A DNA stretch of 32,145 nucleotides from JAEDES01 sp964616405 (GTDB lineage Bacteria; Bacillota_I; Bacilli_A; RF39; UBA660), in contig CAZTRE010000012.1 of assembly GCA_964616405.1 (NCBI GenBank), positions 1-32,145 of the forward strand. The letters run 5' to 3'. The notes under the pieces are model-generated. The model was not told the DNA's origin. It did not search any database and worked only from the letters and a program-made list of their open reading frames with translations. This document shows, one piece after another, positions 23,441-31,937 of this stretch. The first letter of the stretch is position 1; every line of letters begins with the position of its first letter. The position numbers were made by a program, and so were the translations under genes.

Positions 23441-24142
23441 TTCGTTTGTAACAGTAGTTCCAATCTTTTTACCAGAGACAACTTTTTTGAGATTTCCTTT
23501 TTCATTAATATCGAAGACAATAATTGGAATGTTGTTATCCATACATAATGAAGTTGCCGTTGTATCCATAACATTTAATTTTTTATTTAAGACTTCAAGA
23601 TATGTAATAGTAGTTATTTTTTCGGCGTCTGGGTATTTTTTAGGATCTTTTGTATAGATTCCATCGACATTAGTTGCTTTTAAAACAGCATCGGCATTAA
23701 TTTCAGCAGCTCTTAAGGCAGCAGCTGTATCAGTTGAGAAAAATGGGGAACCTGTTCCACATCCAAAGACTACAACTCGGTTATTTGTAAGATGTTTTAT
23801 AGCACGATCTTTTATATAGTATTCAGCTATTTGACGCATTTCAACACCTGTTTGAACACGAACTGGTTGACCTAATTGTTTAAAGGCATCTCCTATTGCT
23901 AAGGCATTCATTGTAGTGCCTAACATACCAATATAGTCTGAAGTGCAACGATCCATTTGCTGATTACTTCTGCCTCGCCAAAAGTTACCGCCTCCAACTA
24001 CTATTGCGACTTCTACATTGCGAGATGTTACTTCAACAATTTCCTTACATATATCTAAAACTCGGTTAAAATCTATTCCGGTTTTATTGTTGCCGGCTAG
24101 GGCTTCACCACTTAATTTTAATAATATTCTTTTATATTTCAT
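23429..24142 (-). CDS. pyrH: UMP kinase
   Basis: 237 residues of the amino-acid-kinase fold, the bacterial hexameric UMP kinase that makes UDP from UMP with ATP. Typical blocks are LLKLSGEAL (8-16), VVGGGNFWRGR, MLGTTMNALA, GCGTGSPFFSTDTAAALRA and ADAVLKATNVDGIYTKDPK. Length is standard. TAGGAGG precedes the ATG by 5-6 nt. It usually sits with tsf and frr, but here stands alone behind a leader with a 15-codon frame and a terminator, so it probably has its own control. Confidence 0.97.
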   Translation of the reverse strand: MKYKRILLKLSGEALAGNNKTGIDFNRVLDICKEIVEVTSRNVEVAIVVGGGNFWRGRSNQQMDRCTSDYIGMLGTTMNALAIGDAFKQLGQPVRVQTGVEMRQIAEYYIKDRAIKHLTNNRVVVFGCGTGSPFFSTDTAAALRAAEINADAVLKATNVDGIYTKDPKKYPDAEKITTITYLEVLNKKLNVMDTTATSLCMDNNIPIIVFDINEKGNLKKVVSGKKIGTTVTNEKED

Positions 24143-24154
24143 ACATCCTCCTAC

Positions 24155-24192
24155 AAAAAAGGCTTATTGTCCAATAAATAACAATAAGTCTT
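24155..24192 (-). terminator. Leader terminator ahead of pyrH (attenuator candidate)
   Basis: On the minus strand, AAGACTTATTGT (24192-24181), loop TATTTATTGG, ACAATAAGCC (24170-24161) and six T's, ending only 12 nt before the pyrH start codon and just before its ribosome site. A strong stem of this kind inside a leader implies regulated read-through. Confidence 0.85.
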
Positions 24193-24238
24193 AAAAAATA
24201 TTAGGGACAAATATAACTTGGTAACTAAGTTTGGTCAT
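24191..24238 (-). CDS. pyrH leader peptide, 15 codons
   Basis: MTKLSYQVIFVPNIF, with a perfect AGGAGGAG ribosome site (24252-24245) six nt ahead of its ATG; this is the strongest Shine-Dalgarno in the region. The TAA stop (24193-24191) overlaps the first bases of the terminator's 5' arm, so a ribosome at the stop would cover that arm. The peptide has no obvious regulatory codon run. No sequence family is known to me. Confidence 0.6.
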   Translation of the reverse strand: MTKLSYQVIFVPNIF

Positions 24239-24259
24239 ATTTATCTCCTCCTAAAGTTA

Positions 24260-24288
24260 ATAATACACTATATGTTATTTATAAGCAA
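24260..24288 (-). promoter_or_regulatory. Promoter of the pyrH leader
   Basis: Minus strand: TTGCTT (24288-24283), 17 bp, TATTAT (24265-24260). The transcript would start near 24253, placing the leader's ribosome site at the very 5' end. Confidence 0.65.
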
Positions 24289-24389
24289 TGTATTTTTGTT
24301 TATGGACTTGAATTTATATCAAACAAATCTTTATGTTATATATAATACGTGCTATAATTTATTTATGGTTAGAGATAGGGAGTGATTGA

Positions 24390-25142
24390 GTGTTAGAGGT
24401 AAAAAATATTTCAAAAAAATTTACTAAGAAAGTTGATAAGAAAAAAATAGTAAAATTTTTTGCTGATGATGATATTTCTTTTACGGCTGAAGAAGGTGAA
24501 ATTGTTGGAATACTTGGACCTAATGGAGCAGGAAAAACAACATTACTTCGAATGATAGCTGGTATTATGGAACCTACTAAAGGAGAAGTAATAATCGATG
24601 GAATGACGCATGGAAAAGATACTATTGAAGTTAGAAAGAACATTGCTTTTTTAACAGGAAATACAAAATTATATAAAGATATTTCTCCATATGAACTACT
24701 TATTATGTGTGGAGAATACTATGGTATTTCTAAAGATGTACTTAGAAAAAGAGTGGATGAGATAATTAAGAAATTTAATATGGAGAGTTTTCAACATCAG
24801 AAAATTGAGACTTTATCGACTGGACAATATCAAAGAGCAAGTATTTCCAGATGCTTGGTTCATGATCCAAAATATTATATTTTAGATGAGCCAACTAGTG
24901 GATTAGATGTTATATCAAGTAAAGTAATTTTGGATGTGATTAAAGAAGCGAAGAAGAATAAAAAGACAGTTTTGTATTCAACGCATTATATGGAAGAAGC
25001 AGAAAATATTTGTGATAAGATAGTGATGATTAATAAGGGAAAAGTTATTATTACTGGAACTCCTGATGAAATCAAGAAGAAAACTAAGACAACTAATTTA
25101 AGAGATAGTTTTTTTGCATTAATAGGAGGGTATGATGAATAA
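24390..25142 (+). CDS. ABC-2 exporter ATPase
   Basis: 250 residues with Walker A GPNGAGKTT (43-51), signature LSTGQYQR (third residue T in place of G), Walker B YYILDEPTSGLD and the switch STHYMEEA. The EPTSGLD and MEEA blocks are typical of NatA/CcmA-type ATPases of ABC-2 exporters. It starts with GTG at 24390 behind AGGGAGTG; the TTG/ATG alternatives upstream lack support. Its last codons overlap the permease start, so the two are coupled. Sodium efflux (NatAB) is one known role of close relatives, but drug or lipid export is equally possible. Confidence 0.9.
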   Translation: MLEVKNISKKFTKKVDKKKIVKFFADDDISFTAEEGEIVGILGPNGAGKTTLLRMIAGIMEPTKGEVIIDGMTHGKDTIEVRKNIAFLTGNTKLYKDISPYELLIMCGEYYGISKDVLRKRVDEIIKKFNMESFQHQKIETLSTGQYQRASISRCLVHDPKYYILDEPTSGLDVISSKVILDVIKEAKKNKKTVLYSTHYMEEAENICDKIVMINKGKVIITGTPDEIKKKTKTTNLRDSFFALIGGYDE

Positions 25143-26298
25143 GAAAAATATTTTTATAACAATAAAAAAAGAATTAAGATCAATATTTCGAGATAAAAAA
25201 ACATTATTTATGATATTTGGTTTTCCTTTTGTAATTGCCTTATTTATCTTCTTATTTGGATTTATGGAAGATAGTATAATGGGAGAAAATACAAATAATT
25301 ATAAAATAGGGATTAACTATGAAGTAGGGGATGTTGAAAAAAGCCTTTTGAAACAATACGGTTTGAAATCAAAATATTATGAAGACCTTGATGCTGCTAA
25401 AAGCGATTTTGAAAACGATTTAATTGATGGATATGTTGTCTATGATAAAGATAAAAATGTATATACTATTTATTCTGATAGTAGTATTACTGGAATGAAT
25501 GTTACTGGTTTTGTCTCAAATTATTTAGATGATTATAGTGAATATTTAGGTAATGTAAAACTAGTTGATAAAGGTATCAATCCAGTTGAAGTGTATGATA
25601 ATTTTAAAGTTGATATTAAGAATGTTGAAGGAGAAGAGTTATCTTCTAGTAGCTTTTTGGTAGAACTTATTATGAACATTTCATTTGTATATATTATTAT
25701 GGCGATTACTTTGGCAGCTGTTAATATGGCAACATCAGCAATTGCAGTTGAGAAAGAACATGGAACATTGGAAACTATCTTGACTTTGCCTATTACGACA
25801 ACGGAATTAATTATGGGTAAATATTTGGCTAATGTTATTGTAGGGACAATTGCTTCCTTGATTGGTTTTGCTTTAACGATGATAAGTTTTAGTGTTGCGA
25901 AAGATATGTTTGTAATGTATGAAGAATTTAGTATAAGTTTTGCAACAATAATATTTGGAGTTGTTATTTGTATAGTTGCTTCTTTTTTAATAAGTGGTTT
26001 GGCAACATTGATTACCTCTTCAGCAAAAACTTATAAAGAGGCTCAAGCAGCAGGACAAATTTTGAATTTTATTTGTGTTATACCAATATTTATGAGTTAT
26101 TTAGAATTTAATATTACAAGTACAATTTACTTTATACCAATTTTGAATTTTACAACAATATTGCTTGAAATATACACTGGTAGTTTTGAATATATTAATT
26201 TATTGATTACGATAGGTTCAACTATTGTATATGTTGTATTTATTCTATGGTTTATGATTAAGAAGTTTAAATCAGAAAAAGTATTGTTTGGATCATAA
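25135..26298 (+). CDS. ABC-2 exporter permease (NatB-like)
   Basis: 387 residues. The N-terminal helix (about 20-43, LFMIFGFPFVIALFIFLFG) is followed by an extracytoplasmic domain of about 130 residues (45-175) and five C-terminal helices. The block AIAVEKEHGTLETILTLPIT, followed by TTELIMGKYLAN, is the conserved ABC-2 coupling helix region. ATG 25135 is preferred over 25132 because AGGAGGG ends at 25130. It overlaps the ATPase gene by 8 nt. Layout matches NatB/YhaP-type permeases. Its stop lies inside the long terminator stem-loop. Confidence 0.9.
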   Translation: MNKKNIFITIKKELRSIFRDKKTLFMIFGFPFVIALFIFLFGFMEDSIMGENTNNYKIGINYEVGDVEKSLLKQYGLKSKYYEDLDAAKSDFENDLIDGYVVYDKDKNVYTIYSDSSITGMNVTGFVSNYLDDYSEYLGNVKLVDKGINPVEVYDNFKVDIKNVEGEELSSSSFLVELIMNISFVYIIMAITLAAVNMATSAIAVEKEHGTLETILTLPITTTELIMGKYLANVIVGTIASLIGFALTMISFSVAKDMFVMYEEFSISFATIIFGVVICIVASFLISGLATLITSSAKTYKEAQAAGQILNFICVIPIFMSYLEFNITSTIYFIPILNFTTILLEIYTGSFEYINLLITIGSTIVYVVFILWFMIKKFKSEKVLFGS

Positions 26299-26322
26299 GA
26301 TAGGTCAAAAACAATACTTTTT
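26276..26322 (+). terminator. Long-stem terminator around the permease stop
   Basis: AAAAAGTATTGTTT (26276-26289) and AAACAATACTTTTT (26309-26322) form a 14-bp perfect stem. The stop codon (26296-26298) is in the 19-nt loop and the 5' arm encodes the last residues. Confidence 0.9.
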
Positions 26323-26323
26323 C

Positions 26324-26352
26324 TTGAATTTTTATGAAAATTGTAGTATAAT
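26324..26352 (+). promoter_or_regulatory. Promoter of the serine hydrolase gene
   Basis: TTGAAT (26324-26329), 17 bp, TATAAT (26347-26352). The -35 begins right after the preceding terminator's T-run. Confidence 0.85.
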
Positions 26353-26390
26353 AAGGCAACAAATCAAATTTCTGGGGAGTGTGAGTTGAA

Positions 26391-27869
26391 ATGAGCGAAG
26401 AATTTTTAGAAAAATATGTAGATAGTCTATATGAAAGGCAAAATATTGGTGCTGTTGCAGAACAACAGGGACTTTATACCAAAAAAGATTATTATGAATT
26501 ATTAAAGTCTGTTATGGATGTGATTAATACTTATAAGGATTATTCATTGGAGGAGTTAAGAGAAAAACTTTATGAACAATCTCACATTGAGGAAAATATA
26601 AGGGATTTTATATATAGAAAAGAAATGGCTCCAGGAATAGTATTTACTTATGGAACTGATAAGTATAGAGAAAGTGTTGTTGCTAAAAATAGACAAGAGG
26701 TTACTTTAGATAGTAATGGTAATATAGTACCCGCTGTAGAAAAGATGACTGAAGATACTATTTTTGATTTAGCTTCAGTTACCAAAATGTTTACTAGTTT
26801 AAGTATTTTAAAATTAGTTTCGATGGGAATAATTGATTTAAATGATAAGATAACTAAGTATGCTCCAGAATTTAAAAATTTGGAGGGTGTTTCTGTTTTT
26901 GATTTAATGAGTTTTGGGGTTCCGTTAAAGACAAATGGTAGATTAGATAGAGCTTCATCCAGAGAAGAGGCTGAAAAAATATTATTTGATATTGCCGTTG
27001 ATCAAGAAAATAATAATCTAAGACCTTATAATGATATGGGAGCTATGGTTTTAAAATATGTTGTTGAACATGCTAGTGGGATGGATTTTTATGATTTTGT
27101 AGATAAAAATATTTTAAGAAAACTAGAGATGAATGATACAAATGTAGTTGTTCCAAAAGAAAAATTGTCTAGAGTAGCTAGTACGAATTTGGATGGTAAG
27201 TATTATAAAGATGGTAATTTCTTTATAACAACTGAGGCACCTAAAGGAGTTGCGTTTGACCCTAAAGCACAAATAATGGGACAATCTGATGGTGTCTTAA
27301 GTGGACATGCTGGAATGTTTTCAACTGTTGATGATATGGCTGCCTTAGCAAAAGGAATTTTAAATGGTCAAGTATTAGATGATAAATATATTGAAATGAT
27401 GGCTAAGAATAGAACTGGTAGGGAATATTTTGATGATAATGATTTAAAACATTATGTTCAATATTTGGGACTTTTATGTTATTCAAAGAATCCGGAGTTA
27501 TCTAGTTCAGAAGTGTATCATGCATTGAGTGGAAGAACGTTCGCATCAGCCGGCTGGACTGGAACACAGTTAACTGTAGATCCGCTTAACCAATTATTCT
27601 TCTTTATGGCAAGTAATAGATCACATAATAGGATGACTTTTATTGATCCTACAAGAAAAGATGAGGTTACGGTTGATGAAAATGGCAAAAAGACAATTAT
27701 TTTACCAGATGGAAGTAAAAAAATTGATGCTACAAGATATGCATGGGATAGAGATAGTGTTGTTGTTCATCCTGCTATTAAATTAGCGATGCAATATAAA
27801 ATGCTTGAAGATTTTTATGGGTTAAAGAAATCCGATGTAGAACAAAATAAAGTTATTAGAAAAATTTAA
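26391..27869 (+). CDS. Serine beta-lactamase-fold hydrolase
   Basis: 492 residues, no signal peptide, so cytoplasmic unless exported by another route. The class C beta-lactamase/penicillin-binding fold is shown by S129-V-T-K132 (SxxK, nucleophile and base), Y213-N-D (the YxN-like position) and GWTGT near 395, which stands for the KTG/HxG element. The region SGHAGMFSTVDDMA is typical of esterase EstB-like serine hydrolases. The family includes esterases, amidases and peptidases, and real beta-lactamase activity is unlikely. An N-terminal helical extension of about 75 residues precedes the fold. GGGGAGTG lies ahead of the ATG. Probably acts on a cell-wall or small ester substrate. Confidence 0.85.
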   Translation: MSEEFLEKYVDSLYERQNIGAVAEQQGLYTKKDYYELLKSVMDVINTYKDYSLEELREKLYEQSHIEENIRDFIYRKEMAPGIVFTYGTDKYRESVVAKNRQEVTLDSNGNIVPAVEKMTEDTIFDLASVTKMFTSLSILKLVSMGIIDLNDKITKYAPEFKNLEGVSVFDLMSFGVPLKTNGRLDRASSREEAEKILFDIAVDQENNNLRPYNDMGAMVLKYVVEHASGMDFYDFVDKNILRKLEMNDTNVVVPKEKLSRVASTNLDGKYYKDGNFFITTEAPKGVAFDPKAQIMGQSDGVLSGHAGMFSTVDDMAALAKGILNGQVLDDKYIEMMAKNRTGREYFDDNDLKHYVQYLGLLCYSKNPELSSSEVYHALSGRTFASAGWTGTQLTVDPLNQLFFFMASNRSHNRMTFIDPTRKDEVTVDENGKKTIILPDGSKKIDATRYAWDRDSVVVHPAIKLAMQYKMLEDFYGLKKSDVEQNKVIRKI

Positions 27870-27926
27870 TTAAATTATTGATATTTTGCTAATAATTATT
27901 AAAGTTCTGTTATTTAAATTACAGAG

Positions 27927-27955
27927 AAAAGTTATGAGAAATCATAGCTTTTTTT
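27927..27955 (+). terminator. Terminator of the serine hydrolase gene
   Basis: AAAAGTTATGA, GAAA loop, TCATAGCTTTT and more T's, ending where the next promoter's -35 begins. Confidence 0.85.
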
Positions 27956-27982
27956 GACTTTACATTTTATATTATTTATAAT
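27954..27982 (+). promoter_or_regulatory. Promoter of the DUF6056-like gene
   Basis: TTGACT (27954-27959), 17 bp, TATAAT (27977-27982). The -35 shares two T's with the preceding terminator. Confidence 0.88.
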
Positions 27983-27997
27983 GGTAATGGTGATGAT

Positions 27998-29452
27998 ATG
28001 AAAAAGTGGGCTAAATATATTGGAGTATTTTTCTTTTTTTTAATGATTTTTTTCTTATCACCAATTTCAGGTGATGATTGGGGAAATTATTTAGTTGGAA
28101 GAGAAGGAATAAGACATTCATTAGGAGTAGCTTTAGGAATGTATTTTGATTGGGAAGGTAGAATAGTTAGTCGAATATTTATTAACATTTTGACTTATCA
28201 TAAATGGTTATGGAATATAGTTAACGCTTTTTTTGTTGTAGTTTTTATATTTGGAGCAAGAAAGTTAATTCTTTCGGAGAAAAAATATGTATTTCCGGCA
28301 ATTGTTTTACTTATTTTGGGAATGAATCCATATATGTTTTCACAAGTTATGGTGTGGTTAGCAGGAAATATTACTTATTTCTTTATTGTGCCAGTAATAT
28401 TATTGTATATATACTATTTAGTTAATAATGATGAATATAATAAGTGGTTTGTAGTTATATTTAGTTTGCTTAATATCTTTGGAACAATGTTTGTTGAGAA
28501 TATGGCACTAGTTTTTATATTTGGAAATATTTTAATACTTATTTATAAGTATATTAAGAATAAGAAAATAGATAAAAGAATTATTTTATACTTATTATTT
28601 GCAATTTTGGGAACTACTATGATGTTACTTTCACCAGGAACAAGATTTAGAAGTAGCATTGAGAATGTGGAATTTAATCAATTATCATTCTTTGGAAAGA
28701 TAGTTAGAAATATTCCTAATTTTGTTTATTATACATTTATTATTAATACTTATTTATTGGGACTAATGAGTTGTAGTAATTATTTAATGATAAAAAAACA
28801 TACTAAAAATAGATGGTTAAAATATGGATTAATTATTTATATGTTAGTCGGATCTATAGCTACGATGATTATTTATTTATTATCAAAGCTTGGTTGTAGT
28901 AATTTGGACTTTATTATTAATAGTAATAATATTTTGGTCATATTATATTGGCTTAGTTATCTTGTTGTAATGAGTGTATTTATTTATCTTGAAGATAAAC
29001 ATGATTTAAAAATTATCTTATTGTTTTTAATAGGTTTAGTTAGTAATGGAGTAATGCTAATATCGCCAACTTGGGGATTTAGAACAGCTTTCTTTACGTA
29101 TGTAATGTTAGGTATTTGTTCTATTATAATAATTGGAAAATATATAAATGATAAAAAGATATTTACTATTGTAAGTAGAGAATTATTGGTAATAGCTTTA
29201 GTATTTTATTTAGTTTTTTATATTAATATTAATAGGTGTCAGATTGTATTAGAAAAGAGTATTGCAGAACAAATAAAGGGCAATAGAGAAACTATTTATA
29301 TAGATGCTTTTCCAGCGTATGCTAATTGTGATATTAATCCTGGAAATGAATATCATTTAGAAAAATTTAAATTATATTATGGTATTGATAAAGATACAGA
29401 AATATCGTTGGTTAGAGGTAGATGGAAGTATGGTATCTTTTATAAGAAGTAA
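27998..29452 (+). CDS. DUF6056-like multi-pass membrane protein
   Basis: 484 residues with about 11-12 hydrophobic helices. The first external loop contains SPISGDDWGNY, then YFDWEGRIVSR. The acidic pair in the first loop and W-(E/N)-GR are typical of DUF6056 proteins, which resemble GT-C glycosyltransferases that use lipid-linked sugars. A C-terminal soluble tail (about 415-484) is predicted. A role in surface glycan assembly is likely but unproven. The start codon follows GGTGATGAT with only a modest ribosome site. Confidence 0.7.
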   Translation: MKKWAKYIGVFFFFLMIFFLSPISGDDWGNYLVGREGIRHSLGVALGMYFDWEGRIVSRIFINILTYHKWLWNIVNAFFVVVFIFGARKLILSEKKYVFPAIVLLILGMNPYMFSQVMVWLAGNITYFFIVPVILLYIYYLVNNDEYNKWFVVIFSLLNIFGTMFVENMALVFIFGNILILIYKYIKNKKIDKRIILYLLFAILGTTMMLLSPGTRFRSSIENVEFNQLSFFGKIVRNIPNFVYYTFIINTYLLGLMSCSNYLMIKKHTKNRWLKYGLIIYMLVGSIATMIIYLLSKLGCSNLDFIINSNNILVILYWLSYLVVMSVFIYLEDKHDLKIILLFLIGLVSNGVMLISPTWGFRTAFFTYVMLGICSIIIIGKYINDKKIFTIVSRELLVIALVFYLVFYININRCQIVLEKSIAEQIKGNRETIYIDAFPAYANCDINPGNEYHLEKFKLYYGIDKDTEISLVRGRWKYGIFYKK

Positions 29453-29575
29453 TAGTTGATATGTTTTTACATGATTTTACAGATCAATTTGATAAGTTAT
29501 TTTTATATTTTTGATTTTATAGCTATTTTTAAGAAAAGATTTAAAAATGTGTTATAATGAATTTGGAGTGATTTC

Positions 29576-30295
29576 ATGAAAATTAAAATTAATGATGTTA
29601 ATGTAAATTACATACAATATGGTGAAGGAAAGGATATTTTGTTACTACATGGATGGGGACAAAATATTGAAATGATGAAGCCTATTGGTGATAAATTAAG
29701 TAATAGATTTAAAATTACGATTATTGATTTTCCTGGATTTGGAGAAAGTGATGAACCCTTAGTTTCTTGGACAATTGATGATTATTCAAATATGTTAGAA
29801 GTTTTTGTAAAGAAGGTTGGAATTAAAAAACCGATTATTATGGGACATTCATTTGGGGGAAGAGTTGCAATTAGGTATTCAGCTCATAATTCAATTGAAA
29901 AGTTAGTTTTATTTGGCAGTCCATGTGTTAGATTACAACGAGATTTACCATTGTCAGTAAAGATATTAAAAGGTTTAAAGAAACTTCCTGGTTTAAATCA
30001 AATTGGGGAATATATGAAAAAGTATATTGGCTCTAGAGATTATAAAGCTGCCAGTCCAATAATGCGTCAAACTTTAGTAAATGTAGTTAATGCTGACTTA
30101 TCAATGTATGCTAAAAACATTGAAGAACCAACATTACTTATATGGGGAGAAGATGATGATGAGGCACCTTTGGAAGAAGCAAAGTTGTTGGAAAGTATAA
30201 TGATGGATGCAGGTTTAATTGTTTTACCTGGTACCCATTATGCATATTTAGAAAATTTGCCAAGAGTAATTAATATTTTAGAAAATTTTATTTAG
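29576..30295 (+). CDS. Alpha/beta-fold hydrolase
   Basis: 239 residues. LLHGWGQN (24-30) gives the oxyanion loop and GHSFGG (90-95) holds nucleophile S92. WGEDD with D194 and GTHY with H221 complete the triad. There is no signal peptide, so it is cytoplasmic. It could be an esterase, peptidase or C-C hydrolase; the sequence does not decide. GGAGTG precedes the ATG and a TATAAT at 29553-29558 lies upstream without a good -35. AGGAGG around its stop codon is the ribosome site for the next gene, 10 nt away, so it is probably cotranscribed with murF. Confidence 0.9.
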   Translation: MKIKINDVNVNYIQYGEGKDILLLHGWGQNIEMMKPIGDKLSNRFKITIIDFPGFGESDEPLVSWTIDDYSNMLEVFVKKVGIKKPIIMGHSFGGRVAIRYSAHNSIEKLVLFGSPCVRLQRDLPLSVKILKGLKKLPGLNQIGEYMKKYIGSRDYKAASPIMRQTLVNVVNADLSMYAKNIEEPTLLIWGEDDDEAPLEEAKLLESIMMDAGLIVLPGTHYAYLENLPRVINILENFI

Positions 30296-30305
30296 GAGGT
30301 ATGAA

Positions 30306-31925
30306 ATGATTACAATAATTAAATATGGTTTGTTAGTAATTGCGTTATTATTTGCTACATTTTTTAAGACAAAAAGAAGTTTACATATGTTACAACAGAA
30401 TTTATATAATGAGAATAATCGTTATATAAAATGGGTTTTAAAAAATTATAAACAATTTTTAGATTGGGATTTATTGCTAGTTATTATCGCACTTATAGGT
30501 TCACTTGTATTTTTTGATGTAGAAAAAGTGACTGATATAGCGATAATTAGTTTAATTGTTATTGGTATTTGTGTTGGATTTAATTGGATTCATAGAATTA
30601 AGAACGATCAGAATAAAAAGCCATTAGTAGTGACAGCTAGAATTAAGAGACTTATGTTTACAATATTTGTTCTTTATTTTATTCCGCTTTGTTTATTAAG
30701 TTTTTATATTGCTGATTCATTATTTGTATGGGAAATGTTACTTGTTCTTACATTTATGATTTATTTCAATGTATTTGTTGTTTATTTAGCAAATATAATT
30801 AATTTTCCAATAGAAAGAATGGTTTATTTATATTATAAAACTAAGGCTCAGAATAAGCTTAAAAATATGAGTAATTTGAAGATTATTGGTATTACTGGTA
30901 GTTATGGAAAAACTAGTAGTAAAAATATTTTAAGTGATATTTTGAATATTAAATATAATGCTTTACCTACACCTAGAAATTTGAATACTTTTAATGGTTT
31001 GATTATGACTGTTAATAATTATATGGATAAGTTTACAGATATATTTATTGCGGAGATGGGGGCCTATGTAAAAGGGGAAATTAAAGGCTTATGTAAGTTG
31101 GTTAAACCAAAGTATGGTATTTTAACAAGAATTGGTACTGCCCATTTGGAAAGCTTTGGTAGTGAAGAAAATATTGTTACTGGAAAGTTTGAATTAATTG
31201 AGTCTTTACCGGCTGATGGATTTGCTGTATTAAATGGAGATGATCCAAAACAAGTAAGTTATAAGTTAAAAAATAAGGTTAGAACTATTTGGATTGGTAT
31301 AGAAAATAAGGATGTTGATATTAGAGCAACTAATATTAAATGTTCATCTAAAGGAACTAGTTTTGAGGTTGTATTTAAGGGGAAAGAAGAAAAGTATAAA
31401 TTTGAAACTAGGTTATTAGGGAATCATAATGTTTATAATATTTTAGCAGGTATTGCTTGTGGTGTTGAATTTGGTATTGATATAGAAGATTTAATTCAAG
31501 CAGTACGTGGAGTTAGAGCTGTAGAACATAGATTAGAGTTAAAGAGACTTGGAGATTTTTATCAAATAGATGATGCTTATAATTCTAATCCAGTAGGTGC
31601 TGCTAATGCTTGTAAGGTACTAGGAATGATGCCAGGAATTAAAGTGGTTGTTACACCTGGAATGATTGAACTTGGTGCTAGAGAAGATGAGTATAATGAA
31701 AAATTTGGAGAACAAATCGCTGAGGTAGCAGATTATGCTGTACTTATTGGAGAAAAGAGAACTAAGCCAATTAAAGAAGGTTTACTAAAGAAAAATTTTG
31801 ATAAAGACAAAATAATAGTCTTTAATGATGTTAGGGATGCATATCCTTTTGTGAGAACGTTAACTGGTGATAAAGAAGTGTACGCATTATTTGAGAATGA
31901 TTTACCAGATACATATAATGAATAG
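30306..31925 (+). CDS. murF: MurF-type Mur ligase with N-terminal membrane domain
   Basis: 539 residues. The first 190 or so hold five hydrophobic helices (about 2-20, 55-70, 77-93, 116-134, 140-162) instead of the usual UDP-binding domain. The rest is a Mur ligase: P-loop ITGSYGKTS (196-204), NLNTFNG, AEMGAYVKGEI, then TRIGTAHLESF, and a C-terminal domain with YNSNPVGAANA and VVVTPGMIELG. The P-loop domain and the C-terminal YNSNPxG block point to MurF, which adds D-Ala-D-Ala to the UDP-MurNAc-tripeptide. ddl, which makes D-Ala-D-Ala, starts 12 nt behind it, supporting this. Standard MurF is about 450 residues and soluble, so this form would place the step at the membrane. Confidence 0.85.
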   Translation: MITIIKYGLLVIALLFATFFKTKRSLHMLQQNLYNENNRYIKWVLKNYKQFLDWDLLLVIIALIGSLVFFDVEKVTDIAIISLIVIGICVGFNWIHRIKNDQNKKPLVVTARIKRLMFTIFVLYFIPLCLLSFYIADSLFVWEMLLVLTFMIYFNVFVVYLANIINFPIERMVYLYYKTKAQNKLKNMSNLKIIGITGSYGKTSSKNILSDILNIKYNALPTPRNLNTFNGLIMTVNNYMDKFTDIFIAEMGAYVKGEIKGLCKLVKPKYGILTRIGTAHLESFGSEENIVTGKFELIESLPADGFAVLNGDDPKQVSYKLKNKVRTIWIGIENKDVDIRATNIKCSSKGTSFEVVFKGKEEKYKFETRLLGNHNVYNILAGIACGVEFGIDIEDLIQAVRGVRAVEHRLELKRLGDFYQIDDAYNSNPVGAANACKVLGMMPGIKVVVTPGMIELGAREDEYNEKFGEQIAEVADYAVLIGEKRTKPIKEGLLKKNFDKDKIIVFNDVRDAYPFVRTLTGDKEVYALFENDLPDTYNE

Positions 31926-31937
31926 GGAGATGAAGTT

